A model generated the notes under the pieces. It was not told where the DNA came from, searched no databases, and saw only the letters and a list, made by a program, of their open reading frames with translations. Of a DNA stretch of 64,000 bases, positions 51,255 through 59,843 are shown piece by piece. The stretch is from Mycolicibacter sp. MU0102 (GTDB lineage: Bacteria > Actinomycetota > Actinomycetes > Mycobacteriales > Mycobacteriaceae): positions 1,612,001-1,676,000 of the forward strand of contig NZ_OY726398.1 of the NCBI RefSeq assembly GCF_963378105.1, in the 5' to 3' direction. Within the stretch, counting starts at the first letter, position 1. Every line of letters starts with the position of its first letter. The position numbers and the translations under genes are program-made.

Positions 51255-52531
51255 GCACACTTGCGGTGGTGGGCGCCGGAGCCAAGGCGGTCGCGGTGGC
51301 CGCGAAGGCCGCCGCGCTGCGCGAGATGGGTGTCGCCGCACCGGATGTGGTCGCCGTCGAACGCACCGAGGTCGCCGCCAACTGGCGTGCCGCCGGCGGC
51401 TGGACCGACGGCGCGCATCGGCTGGGCACCAGCCCGGAGAAGGACGTCGGCTTCCCGTACCGCTCGGCACTGGTGGCCGGCCGCAACGCCGAACTCGACG
51501 AGCGCATGACCCGCTATGGCTGGCAGTCCTATCTGATCGCCACCGGCCAGTTCGCCGAGTGGGTCGACCGCGGCCGGCCGGCCCCCACCCACCTGCGGTG
51601 GAGCCAGTATCTGCGCTGGGTGGCCGACGCGGTGCAACTCAACGTGGTACCCGGCGAGGTGGAGCGGCTGGGGGTGGACGGCGCCGGTTGGGTGCTGCAC
51701 ACCCGCGAGACCAAAGTCTGCGCGGACGCGGTGATGATCACCGGCCCGGGGCAGGCCGAGAAGTCGATCCTGCCCGGCAACCCGCTGGTGCTCTCCATCG
51801 CGCAGTTCTGGCACCGCGCTGCGGCGGACCGGATCAGCGCCGAGCGTGTGGCCGTCATCGGCGGCGGCGAGACTGCCGCATCGATGCTCAATGAGCTGTT
51901 CCGGCACCGGGTTTCGACGATCACCGTGATCTCCCCACAGGTGACACTGTTCACCCGAGGGGAGGGATTCTTCGAGAACGCCCTGTTCTCCGATCCCACC
52001 GACTGGACCGCGCTGACCTTGGCAGAGCGGCGAGATGCGTTGGCCCGCACCGACCGCGGCGTGTTCTCGGCCCGGGTGCAGGACGCGCTGCTGGCCGACG
52101 ATCGGATCCGCCACCTGCGGGGCCGGGTCGCGCACGCGGTGGCCCGCGATGGCCGAATCCGACTGACGCTGAGCACCAACCGCGGCGGCGAGAACTTCGA
52201 GACCGTGCACGGTTTCGACCTGGTGATAGACGGCTCCGGCGCCGACCCGCTGTGGTTCGTGTCGCTGTTCGGCCAGGACACTTTGGACCTGCTCGAGCTG
52301 GGCTTGGGTGGGCCGCTTTCCGGAGACCGGTTAGCCGAGGCGATCGGGCACGACCTGGCCGTCGCCGACGTCACCCCGAAACTGTTCCTGCCCAACTTGG
52401 CCGGGCTCACCCAAGGGCCTGGTTTCCCCAACCTGAGCTGCTTGGGACTGCTGTCCGACCGGGTGCTGGGCGCCCACCTTTCTGCTGCGCTACCGATACC
52501 GAGGAGATCCGATGAGCACCAATCCCTTTGA
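51251..52531 (+). CDS. mbtG: Lysine N6-monooxygenase MbtG
   Basis: 426 residues (M. tuberculosis 431). FAD- and NADPH-dependent enzyme that hydroxylates the lysine side-chain nitrogens to build the iron-binding hydroxamates. The FAD motif is VVGAGAKAVAVAAKA at the N-terminus, with the same Ala/Lys deviation known in mycobacterial MbtG; the NADPH motif is VIGGGETAASML (about 207-218), and the C-terminal LFLPNLAGLTQGPGFPNLSCLG region is typical of the family. ATG 51251 overlaps mbtF by 4 bases and gives the family N-terminus; the 32 codons upstream in frame are not conserved-looking. Overlaps mbtH by 20 bases. Confidence 0.95.
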   Translation: MSTLAVVGAGAKAVAVAAKAAALREMGVAAPDVVAVERTEVAANWRAAGGWTDGAHRLGTSPEKDVGFPYRSALVAGRNAELDERMTRYGWQSYLIATGQFAEWVDRGRPAPTHLRWSQYLRWVADAVQLNVVPGEVERLGVDGAGWVLHTRETKVCADAVMITGPGQAEKSILPGNPLVLSIAQFWHRAAADRISAERVAVIGGGETAASMLNELFRHRVSTITVISPQVTLFTRGEGFFENALFSDPTDWTALTLAERRDALARTDRGVFSARVQDALLADDRIRHLRGRVAHAVARDGRIRLTLSTNRGGENFETVHGFDLVIDGSGADPLWFVSLFGQDTLDLLELGLGGPLSGDRLAEAIGHDLAVADVTPKLFLPNLAGLTQGPGFPNLSCLGLLSDRVLGAHLSAALPIPRRSDEHQSL

Positions 52532-52742
52532 CGACGAAAGCGGCAGCTTCTACGTGCTGGTCAACGACGAGGAGCAGTACAGCCTGTGGCCGACGTTCGC
52601 CAATGTTCCCGCCGGGTGGCGAGTGGTCTACGGGGGTGAACAGGGTGCCGACCGTGCGGCCTGTTTGGAGTACGTCGAGCAGCATTGGAACGACCTGCGG
52701 CCCAAGAGTCTTCGTGATGCCATGGCGGCCGAACGGGGGTAG
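52512..52742 (+). CDS. mbtH: MbtH-like NRPS accessory protein
   Basis: 76 residues, the founding family of MbtH proteins that bind and activate NRPS adenylation domains. The invariant signature is visible: NPFDDESGSFYVLVNDEEQYSLWP, then PAGW, then CLEYVEQHWNDLRPKSLR. Overlaps the mbtG 3' end by 20 bases, and GAGGAG lies 5-8 bases before the ATG. It closes the mycobactin operon. Confidence 0.97.
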   Translation: MSTNPFDDESGSFYVLVNDEEQYSLWPTFANVPAGWRVVYGGEQGADRAACLEYVEQHWNDLRPKSLRDAMAAERG

Positions 52743-52777
52743 CCTGGCTCCGGTATCCGTCGTTAAAAGGGGGAACC

Positions 52778-53296
52778 GTGACTGGAAGACTTCTACTTCT
52801 GAGCGCTGCGGCGCTGGCTGCGATCGGAGTGTCCGGGTCGTTCGGGGGAGGCGTGGCCTCCGCAGAGCCGGCCGCACCGCAGGACTCCGTGGCTGGTGCG
52901 CCCGTTCCGCTGGAGCCGGCACCGGCACCGCCGGCGCCGTCGGGTGTGCCGCTGCCCACGACCGGTGAGGTATCGGGGATGCTGACCAGGCTCAGCGACG
53001 CTGGAATCGGCTACAAGGAGAAGGCCGACCTGGTCGAGAACGGCATCACCCAGCACGAAGGCCACGGGCTCGACAGCGAGCTGCGTAGGGCCTACCGCGA
53101 CGGAGAGCTGCCCTACAACTTCGACGTGATCAACGTCGTGCAGACCGGCGAGGGTCAGGGGCTGGCCAACGTCACCATCTCCGGCCCCAAGATGCCTGCG
53201 TCGCAGACCGTCCCGCTGCAGCTCGTCGACCAAGGTCGTTGGGTGTTGTCGCACGACTCCGCGGCGCAGCTGATGCAGATCATGGCGGCGCACTAG
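52778..53296 (+). CDS. mtb12: Secreted low-molecular-weight antigen Cfp2/MTB12
   Basis: 172 residues (M. tuberculosis 168). Signal peptide about 1-30 (LLLLSAAALAAIGVSG... ASAEP), Pro/Ala-rich linker, then a small NTF2-like domain (EVSGMLTRLSDAGIGYKEKADLVENGI ... WVLSHDSAAQLMQIM). Secreted antigen of unknown biochemical function. GTG start after AAAAGGGGGAACC. Same position next to mbtH as Rv2376c in M. tuberculosis; the direction is also conserved relative to mbtH. Confidence 0.9.
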   Translation: MTGRLLLLSAAALAAIGVSGSFGGGVASAEPAAPQDSVAGAPVPLEPAPAPPAPSGVPLPTTGEVSGMLTRLSDAGIGYKEKADLVENGITQHEGHGLDSELRRAYRDGELPYNFDVINVVQTGEGQGLANVTISGPKMPASQTVPLQLVDQGRWVLSHDSAAQLMQIMAAH

Positions 53297-53313
53297 TCCG
53301 CAGAACGGGTCGG

Positions 53314-54858
53314 TCAGCGGTTGAGGCGGCCGAACATGCCTTTTTGCGTCTTGTAGAGCCCGGGGAACTCGGCGAAGAGCCGGTCATACACCTCGTGATT
53401 GGCAGCCACCGGCTCGAATACGCCGTCGAGCGGGATGAGGTCGCGTAGTTCGTCGCGATGCACGTAGCCCATCCCGATCCCGGCGAACAGCGCCGCGCCC
53501 CGCAACTGCGCGTTCAACGGATCGGCCACCCGCTCGCAGGTACGGCCGGTGACGTCGGCGATGATCTGGCACCACAGGTCCGAGCGTGCCCCGCCGCCGA
53601 CGATCCGGATCGGTCCGGCGTTGGGGGTGAACCGATTCACGGACTCGAGCAGCCAGCGACTGTTGTAGGCGACTCCTTCGAGCACCGCGCGCACCAGGTC
53701 GGCGCGGGTGGTGGCCAGCGACAGGTTGTGGAAGCCGCCGCGGGCACGGCGGTCGTCGATGGGGGAGTGCTCGCCTTTGAGCCAGGGCGTGAAGATCACG
53801 CCGTTCGAGCCGGCCGGTGCGCCCGCCGCCACCGCGGTGAGCGCGTCGTAGTCCAGATCGTCGAATACGGTGTCGCGCAACCATTGCAGCGCTCGGCCGG
53901 CGGTGTCCTGGTTGTTGACCAGCAGATAGGACGTCGGGTCGAGGCCCGCAACGCTTGCCAGCTGGTGGAACGCATCGGTCTTCTTGAACACCACCGGGCA
54001 GCTGATCCACGACGTGGTGGAAATGGTCAGGTGCAGCTCACCTTGGCGCACCGCACCCGAACCCACCGCCGCGCTGTGCAGGTCCGGAGTCCCGGTAACC
54101 ACTTGGGCCGCAGGCGATATGCCGAGTTCGGCGGCGACCGACGGTGCCACCGGGCCGATGATGGAACCGGTTGGCACCAGCGGCGGAAGTTTCGCGCGGT
54201 CGACACCGGCCAGCCGCACGAGCACGTCGTCGTAGTCGAGCACGCTCAGGTCGCGGTTGTTGGTGAGCCAGCTGCCCATCATCGAGGCCCGCGATGCCGC
54301 CGCCCGTCCGGTGAAACGCATGCCGAGGTAGTCGACCGGTTCCAGAAGCCAGCGGGTTGCCGCGAAGCCCGCCGGGTCGCCGTGCTGCAGGTACAGCATG
54401 TGCCCGATCGGATCGTCGCCGCTGGGCGAGGGGGCGCCGCCGTTGCGGCGAAACCAGCTGAGCAGGACCCGTGGCCGGTAGCCGGCCACCCGACCGCCGA
54501 ATGCCTTGCGGCTGTAAGGCGCGCCGCGGGTGTCCATCCACATCACGCAGGGGCCCACCGGACGACCCTCGGCGTCGACCGGGATGGTGCTGGCCCACTG
54601 TCCGGTGATCGACACCCCGGCTACCTGTTCGCCGCGTACTCCGCTCTCGGCCAATCCGCGTTTGGTGGCGTCACGGATGATCTCCCACCACAGATCGGCG
54701 TCCTGGGTGGCGGACCCGTCCGGCCCGTACTCGGTCGAGACCGTGATGAGGTCCGACCACAAGACGGTGCCGTCCAACGAGACGAAACCGACCTTGGGGC
54801 CACCAGTGCCGAGGTCGACGGCCAGAATGACGCGTTCGACACGCTCCGCACTGCTCAT
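53314..54858 (-). CDS. FGGY-family carbohydrate kinase
   Basis: 514 residues. Actin-fold ATP-dependent sugar/polyol kinase: phosphate-1 motif ILAVDLGTGGPKVGFVSLDG (about 10-28), SITGQWAST near 90-100, and the adenosine motif IRIVGGGARSDLWCQIIADVTGR in the C-terminal half. Xylulokinase-like, but the specificity cannot be read. The frame is open far upstream; ATG 54858 overlaps the stop of the lyase gene by 4 bases (ATGA), so the two are co-translated and probably act in one pathway. Convergent with cfp2 (17 bases between stops). M. tuberculosis has no such pair here. Confidence 0.85.
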   Translation of the reverse strand: MSSAERVERVILAVDLGTGGPKVGFVSLDGTVLWSDLITVSTEYGPDGSATQDADLWWEIIRDATKRGLAESGVRGEQVAGVSITGQWASTIPVDAEGRPVGPCVMWMDTRGAPYSRKAFGGRVAGYRPRVLLSWFRRNGGAPSPSGDDPIGHMLYLQHGDPAGFAATRWLLEPVDYLGMRFTGRAAASRASMMGSWLTNNRDLSVLDYDDVLVRLAGVDRAKLPPLVPTGSIIGPVAPSVAAELGISPAAQVVTGTPDLHSAAVGSGAVRQGELHLTISTTSWISCPVVFKKTDAFHQLASVAGLDPTSYLLVNNQDTAGRALQWLRDTVFDDLDYDALTAVAAGAPAGSNGVIFTPWLKGEHSPIDDRRARGGFHNLSLATTRADLVRAVLEGVAYNSRWLLESVNRFTPNAGPIRIVGGGARSDLWCQIIADVTGRTCERVADPLNAQLRGAALFAGIGMGYVHRDELRDLIPLDGVFEPVAANHEVYDRLFAEFPGLYKTQKGMFGRLNR

Positions 54859-56249
54859 AGGGGCGGCAAGGACTGCTGGGTGTCGAGGATGTGTTCCATG
54901 AACCCTTCGATGAACTGAGCCGCCTCGTCGGTCATCCCGCCGGGAACGCCGCCATAGACCGCGGCGCTGATCGGCGCCTCGCCGGCGGCGGTCTTCTTCT
55001 TGGCGTACTCGACCGCGTCGTCGAGGTCGGCGGCGAATGCCTCTGCCACGCCGGGCTGGGTCTGGGGCCGGGTGACGGCCATGTGGATGGCGTTGGGGTA
55101 CTGCTGGCCGTTGAAGCGCCAGCCCTTGGGCTTCATCGCGTCCGCGACGTGGTAGATGTCGAATTCGTCGGAGCGGAAGCTGAAGCAGAACGTCGGTGAG
55201 CCCAGGATCATCAGCTCGGGGTGGCTGCGCACGGCGTCCTGCATGTCCGATGCCGTCTCGAGGATCGCCTTGGCATAAGCCCGGTAGCCCTCCCGGCCCA
55301 GCTGCACCATCGAGGCCCACGCGGCGGCGATCAGCCCGCCCGAGCGGGAGCCCTCGATCCCCGGCGAGTGGTATTTACCGCCGGACCACTCCGGCAGGTA
55401 GAAGTACTGCGCGTTGCGGTAGGCCTTGTCGCGGAACAGCAGGGTGGAGGCACCCTTCAACGCGTAGCCGTACTTGTGGTTGTCCGCGGAGATGCTGGTC
55501 ACCCCGGGCACCCGGAAATCGAACAGTGGGACGTCATAGCCCAGCTCCTGGGCGAAAGGCAGGACGAACCCACCCAGGCAGCCGTCGACGTGCAACCCCA
55601 CCCCGCGCTGCAGGGCCAGCTGTCCCAATTCCGGGATCGGGTCGACGGTGCCGTAGCCGTAGTTGCAGGCCGAGCCCATGATCGCGATGGTGTTCTCGTC
55701 GATGTTGTTCGCCACCCAGTCGACGTCCACCTGGGTGGTCTGCGGATCGATCGGCGCCGTACGCAGCTCGATGCCGAACAGATGGCAACCCTTGTCGAAG
55801 GCCGGGTGGCCGGTTTCGGGCTTGATGAAATTGGGTCGGGTGATGCCCCGGTGCTTGGCGGCGTGCTCCCGGTAGGCCAGCAGCGCATGGATGATGCTGC
55901 CGGTGCCGCCGGTGGTCACCATGCCGACCGGCTCGGTGTCGGTGATGGCCTCGGCGTGCATCAGGTCCAGGGCCATCGCGATGACTTCGCCCTCGAACTT
56001 GGTCGCCGACGGGCAGATATCGCGCTGCAACACGTTCACGTGGGCGAACAGTCCGAACGCCTCATCAAGGAATTGGTAGTGCTCGTGGTCACCGCAGTAC
56101 ATGGTCCCGGACACCTTGCCGGTTTCCCAGGTCGGGTCCTCGGCCTGCGCCATCTCACGCAGCTCCGCGAGCACTTCGTCACGCGGCCGGCCTTGCTCGG
56201 GCAGCGTGCGGTTAACCGTGAAGCGGTCCGTGTAGGGAAAGTCGGACAT
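54855..56249 (-). CDS. PLP-dependent lyase of the sphingosine-1-phosphate lyase family
   Basis: 464 residues. PLP-binding lysine in SISADNHKYGYALKGAS (Lys about 256), and strong colinear similarity to eukaryotic S1P lyase as I remember it: VSGTMYCGD, TTGGTGSIIHALLAYREHA, LHVDGCLGGF, FDFRVPGVTSISAD, GSRSGGLIAAAWASM, FDIYHVADAMKPKGW. S1P lyase splits phosphorylated long-chain bases to an aldehyde and phosphoethanolamine. No membrane helix precedes the domain, unlike the eukaryotic enzyme. Pipelines may call it glutamate decarboxylase or aspartate aminotransferase family. Coupled to the kinase gene; 1.4 kb from eutB. Confidence 0.8.
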   Translation of the reverse strand: MSDFPYTDRFTVNRTLPEQGRPRDEVLAELREMAQAEDPTWETGKVSGTMYCGDHEHYQFLDEAFGLFAHVNVLQRDICPSATKFEGEVIAMALDLMHAEAITDTEPVGMVTTGGTGSIIHALLAYREHAAKHRGITRPNFIKPETGHPAFDKGCHLFGIELRTAPIDPQTTQVDVDWVANNIDENTIAIMGSACNYGYGTVDPIPELGQLALQRGVGLHVDGCLGGFVLPFAQELGYDVPLFDFRVPGVTSISADNHKYGYALKGASTLLFRDKAYRNAQYFYLPEWSGGKYHSPGIEGSRSGGLIAAAWASMVQLGREGYRAYAKAILETASDMQDAVRSHPELMILGSPTFCFSFRSDEFDIYHVADAMKPKGWRFNGQQYPNAIHMAVTRPQTQPGVAEAFAADLDDAVEYAKKKTAAGEAPISAAVYGGVPGGMTDEAAQFIEGFMEHILDTQQSLPPL

Positions 56250-56353
56250 GGTGAGAGCAGATCCTCCATCTGGGGAGCCTTCGGAGTCAGAAACCCCGCA
56301 GGATCATCGTGTTGTTGTTCGCACGCGCAATAGCAGAGCTAACCACGGCCGAC

Positions 56354-56376
56354 CGACGTGACGTCGCATCACGTCG
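56354..56376. promoter_or_regulatory. Inverted repeat CGACGTGA-N7-TCACGTCG, putative operator
   Basis: Perfect 8-bp arms with a 7-base spacer, 105 bases upstream of the lyase start. Symmetry and arm length suit a dimeric repressor of TetR or GntR type; none is encoded next to it. Confidence 0.4.
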
Positions 56377-56565
56377 TGCCCGCTGCGTCGTTATCACCCC
56401 GACTGCACCACCGCGGGGCCGCAGTAAAATGCCTGAATTCATGATCTCCTGCGCCTCTGAATGGTGGCTGCGGGAATAGCAAGAATTAGCACGACATTTT
56501 TTTCAATGGCCGCGGGCCAATGATGTCAAATGACAGACGAGAATTCCAACACCAAAAATGACGGC

Positions 56566-56588
56566 ATTAACAACTTTTTGTTGTTAAT
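56566..56588. terminator. AT-rich 9-bp hairpin downstream of hisN
   Basis: ATTAACAAC-TTTTT-GTTGTTAAT, a perfect stem with a 5-base loop, 25 bases beyond the hisN stop on the minus strand. AT-rich stems terminate poorly, so it could instead be an operator. Confidence 0.35.
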
Positions 56589-56613
56589 CGACTTCTCGGG
56601 GAATGCCTTCGGG

Positions 56614-57414
56614 CTAGGCCACACCCAGGCTGTCCAGCACCGCCGCGTGCAACGCTGCGTTGGTAGCCACTGCGCTGCCGCCGTGGGGGCCGGCGGTGCC
56701 GTTGAGATCGGTGAAGGTGCCACCAGCCTCGCGGACCAGGATGTCTAGGGCTGCCATATCCCACAGCGACAACGAGGGCTCGACAACGATGTCGAGTGCG
56801 CCCTCGGCAAGGAGGCAATGGGCCCAGAAGTCGCCGTAGCTGCGGCTTCGCCATACGGCGTCGGTCAGATCCAGGAACCGCTGACGCAGTCCGAGGTGCG
56901 CCCACTGCGTGAGTCCGGCGAACGACAGGCTCGCCGAGCCGAGGTCGGCCACCGCGGAGACCGACAGCCGTCGCGGCTCCGCGCCCCCGACCGCGGCGAA
57001 TGCCCCCAAGTCATCCCCGGCCCACCACCGTCTACCCAACGCGGGGGCACTGATCGCACCGACGCGCGGTACGCCGTCGTCGAGCAGGGCGATCAAGGTG
57101 GCCCACACCGGCACGCCGCGCACGAAGTTCTTGGTTCCATCGATCGGGTCGATGACCCACTGGCGGCCGCTGAAGGTCGCGCTGCCGCCGAACTCCTCGC
57201 CCAGCACGTCGTCGTCGGGCCGATCGCGTGCCAGCGCGTCGCGCAGTGCGACCTCCACCGCACGGTCGGCGTCGGTGACCGGAGTCAGGTCCGGCTTCGT
57301 TTCGACCCGCAGGTCCAGTGCCCCGAAACGGTCCATCGTCATGGCATCGGCCAGGTCCGCCAGACTCCGCGCCAGGGTCAGATCGTCATTGATGGATTCT
57401 GCTGCAATTCCCAC
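56614..57414 (-). CDS. hisN: Histidinol-phosphatase HisN-like (inositol monophosphatase family)
   Basis: 266 residues. Mg2+-dependent phosphatase: LGEEFGG (Glu about 72), WVIDPIDGTKNFVRG (about 86-100), and the C-terminal WDMAALDILVREAGG with metal Asp. The sequence is close to Rv3137, the M. tuberculosis HisN, over its whole length. It dephosphorylates histidinol phosphate, or another small phosphomonoester. GTG start; ATG codons lie further inside. In M. tuberculosis this gene is at a distant locus; here it is divergent from eutB and downstream-facing toward the lyase gene, so either moved or a second copy. Confidence 0.85.
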   Translation of the reverse strand: MGIAAESINDDLTLARSLADLADAMTMDRFGALDLRVETKPDLTPVTDADRAVEVALRDALARDRPDDDVLGEEFGGSATFSGRQWVIDPIDGTKNFVRGVPVWATLIALLDDGVPRVGAISAPALGRRWWAGDDLGAFAAVGGAEPRRLSVSAVADLGSASLSFAGLTQWAHLGLRQRFLDLTDAVWRSRSYGDFWAHCLLAEGALDIVVEPSLSLWDMAALDILVREAGGTFTDLNGTAGPHGGSAVATNAALHAAVLDSLGVA

Positions 57415-57489
57415 AAGCGGGGGACAGTACCACCGAGTGGACGTTTTTCCCTGTGCGCCGACGAAATAAGTGAATTATGGGATCGCGTC

Positions 57490-57548
57490 GCCGATATGCA
57501 AAACTGGGGGCTGCGGGTTGTATTTCTTCGCCCGTGACTCATATCGGC
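57490..57548. promoter_or_regulatory. Long-range inverted repeat in the hisN-eutB intergenic region
   Basis: GCCGATATG (57490-57498) and CATATCGGC (57540-57548) are perfect 9-bp complements 41 bases apart in the 214-base divergent region, 80 bases before eutB. They may be two half-sites of one regulator or the base stem of a leader RNA. No B12-box (GCCACTG) was seen, so I do not call a cobalamin riboswitch. Confidence 0.35.
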
Positions 57549-57628
57549 ACGACGCCATTTCCTCGTCACGCGTGCGTGCCGTCGTCGATGCGATCAGGGG
57601 AATCGCGGCACAGGGGAAGGGGCCTGCG

Positions 57629-59041
57629 GTGACCACGTACACGCAGACGCTGGCCGGCACCTCCTACCGGTTCGAGGGCCTGATCGACCTGCTGGCCAAG
57701 GCCACCCCGCGCCGATCCGGTGACGAACTGGCCGGCTGTGCCGCCGCCAGCGACGCCGAACGAGCCGCGGCGCAGTGGGCCTTGGCCGAGGTCGAGCTGG
57801 ACACCTTTCTGCGTGACCTTGTCGTGCCCTACGAGACCGACGAGGTCACCCGGCTGATCATCGATCGGCATGACCGTGCGAGCTATTCCGCGGTGTCGCA
57901 TCTGACCGTCGGCGGTCTGCGGGACTGGCTGCTGGAGGTGGCGGCGACGCCGACCGCGGCCGACACCCTGCGCCGGGTCGCGCCAGCGCTGACCCCCGAG
58001 ATGGTGGCCGCGGTCAGCAAGCTCATGCGGAACCAGGACCTGATCGCGGTGGCGCGATCGGTGACGGTCACCAGCGCGTTTCGCACCACGCTGGGCCTGC
58101 CGGGCCGCCTGGCGACCCGGCTGCAGCCCAACCATCCGACCGACGACCCTCGGGGGGTCGCCGCGGCCACGCTCGACGGGTTGCTGCACGGATGTGGCGA
58201 CGCGGTGATCGGCATCAACCCGGCCACCGACTCGCCGCAGGCCACCGCCGATCTGCTGTACCTGCTCGATGACATCCGGGTGCGCTACCAGATACCGACA
58301 CAGTCCTGCGTGCTCTCGCACGTGACCACGACCATCGAGCTGATCGAGCAGGGGGTCCCGGTCGACCTGGTGTTCCAATCGATCGCCGGCACCGAGGGCG
58401 CCAACCGCAGCTTCGGAGTGAGCCTCGATCTGCTGCGTACCGCCGACGAAGCCGGGCGGTCACTGCAGCGCGGGACCGTCGGGGACAACGTCATGTACTT
58501 CGAGACCGGCCAGGGCTCGGCACTGAGCGCGCACGCCCACCTGGGCAGCGGGGGCCGGCCCGTCGATCAGCAGACCCTGGAGGCCCGGGCCTACGCGGTG
58601 GCCCGGGAATTCTCGCCGCTGCTGGTCAACACCGTGGTCGGGTTCATCGGGCCCGAATACCTCTACGACGGCAAGCAGATCGCCCGGGCCGGGCTGGAGG
58701 ACCACTTCTGCGGCAAGCTGCTCGGCCTGCCGATGGGTGTCGACGTCTGCTACACCAATCACGCCGAAGCCGACCAGGACGACGTGGACACCCTGCTCAC
58801 GCTGCTCGGCGTGGCCTGCTGCAACTTCGTCATCACCGTCCCCGGCGCCGACGACGTGATGCTGGGCTACCAGAGCATGTCCTTTCACGACGCGCTCTAC
58901 GCGCGCCGTGCGCTTGGGTTGCGGCCAGCCCCCGAGTTCGAGGCGTGGCTGCAACGCCTCGGTATCGCCGACGAATCCGGTCGGATGCTCCCGCACGCGT
59001 TGGAGAGCTCACCGTTGCGATCGCTGGCGGCACCGGCATGA
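57629..59041 (+). CDS. eutB: Ethanolamine ammonia-lyase large subunit EutB
   Basis: 470 residues (E. coli 453). Adenosylcobalamin-dependent enzyme that splits ethanolamine to acetaldehyde and ammonia; active-site barrel in EutB, with B12 held between EutB and EutC. Family stretches: LPGRLATRLQPNHPTDDPRGVAAATLDGLLHGCGDAVIGINPATDS, FQSIAGTEGANRSFGVSL, YFETGQGSALSAHAHLG, GLPMGVDVCYTNHAEADQDD and GVACCNFVITVPGADDVMLGYQSMSFHD. The open frame starts 53 codons earlier, but GTG 57629 after GGGGAAGGGG fits the family N-terminus. Overlaps eutC by 4 bases. Confidence 0.95.
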   Translation: MTTYTQTLAGTSYRFEGLIDLLAKATPRRSGDELAGCAAASDAERAAAQWALAEVELDTFLRDLVVPYETDEVTRLIIDRHDRASYSAVSHLTVGGLRDWLLEVAATPTAADTLRRVAPALTPEMVAAVSKLMRNQDLIAVARSVTVTSAFRTTLGLPGRLATRLQPNHPTDDPRGVAAATLDGLLHGCGDAVIGINPATDSPQATADLLYLLDDIRVRYQIPTQSCVLSHVTTTIELIEQGVPVDLVFQSIAGTEGANRSFGVSLDLLRTADEAGRSLQRGTVGDNVMYFETGQGSALSAHAHLGSGGRPVDQQTLEARAYAVAREFSPLLVNTVVGFIGPEYLYDGKQIARAGLEDHFCGKLLGLPMGVDVCYTNHAEADQDDVDTLLTLLGVACCNFVITVPGADDVMLGYQSMSFHDALYARRALGLRPAPEFEAWLQRLGIADESGRMLPHALESSPLRSLAAPA

Positions 59042-59799
59042 GCCTCGCTGAAGTGGACCTCTGGCAGGACTTACGCCGCCACACCCAGGCGCGGATCGGG
59101 CTCGGCCGCTCCGGTGACGCCCAACCGACCCGCAGCGTGCTGGAGTTCCGGGCGGCGCACGCCCTGGCTCGCGACGCAGTGCACCAACCGTTGGACATCG
59201 GGCACCTGGCACAGCAGGTGGCCACGGTGGGCCTCGGTGAACCCGCGGCGGTGACCAGCCAAGCGAGCAGCCGTGAGGAATACCTGCGGCGCCCCGACCT
59301 GGGCCGGCTACCCAAGGATTTGAGTGAAATCCAATGCAGTGCAGCGCAGGTGGGCTTCGTGCTGTGCGACGGGCTGTCCCCGGCGGCGCTGACCGAACAC
59401 GGAGTTCCGTTACTACGTGCGCTAGTCGATGTGGTCGGCGCTCACCGCACCATCGCCACACCGGTGATCGCCACCGGCGCCCGGGTTGCGCTCGGCGACC
59501 ACATCGGCCAGGCGATGGGCGTGCAGACCCTGGTGGTGCTGATCGGTGAGCGACCGGGACTGTCGGTGGCTAGCAGCCTCGGGCTGTACCTGACGCACCT
59601 GCCGCGGCCGGGACGCACCGACGCCGAACGCAACTGCGTGTCCAACGTGCACCCGCCGGACGGCCTCGGCTACCTCGAGGCGGCCCGCGTCATCGATGTC
59701 CTGATCACCGGCGCGCGGCAGCTGGGCCGATCGGGTGTCGACTTGAAAGCCACCTCGGTGGCTGTGCTCGACGGGACGGCTTCAACCACACTGTCTTAA
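59038..59799 (+). CDS. eutC: Ethanolamine ammonia-lyase small subunit EutC
   Basis: 253 residues. Small subunit that binds the cobalamin with EutB. Typical motifs are LRRHTQARIGLGRSGD near the N-terminus, FRAAHALARDAVHQ, SREEYLRRPDLGRLP, and the C-terminal VLIGERPGLSVASSLGLYLTHLPRPGRTDAERNCVSNVHPPDGLGY. ATG 59038 overlaps the eutB stop by 4 bases. No microcompartment shell, reactivase (eutA) or permease genes are seen in the window, so this is a minimal EutBC system. Confidence 0.95.
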   Translation: MSLAEVDLWQDLRRHTQARIGLGRSGDAQPTRSVLEFRAAHALARDAVHQPLDIGHLAQQVATVGLGEPAAVTSQASSREEYLRRPDLGRLPKDLSEIQCSAAQVGFVLCDGLSPAALTEHGVPLLRALVDVVGAHRTIATPVIATGARVALGDHIGQAMGVQTLVVLIGERPGLSVASSLGLYLTHLPRPGRTDAERNCVSNVHPPDGLGYLEAARVIDVLITGARQLGRSGVDLKATSVAVLDGTASTTLS

Positions 59800-59843
59800 G
59801 ATCGGGCACCATCGACATCAACACGCGAAAGCTGCGCCACTTC

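Larger units (their letters stand above)
56250..56613. other. Gene-free, relatively AT-rich region between the lyase and HisN genes
   Basis: 364 bases without a credible ORF; must contain the promoter of the lyase-kinase pair and the 3' end of hisN. It holds an 8-bp inverted repeat, CGACGTGA-N7-TCACGTCG (56354-56376), a T7 run, and a perfect 9-bp AT-rich hairpin (56566-56588). Lower GC than its neighbours. Confidence 0.4.

Noticed and set aside
57415..57628. Cobalamin riboswitch upstream of eutB
   Set aside because: No GCCACTG B12 box or matching helices; only a simple inverted repeat.
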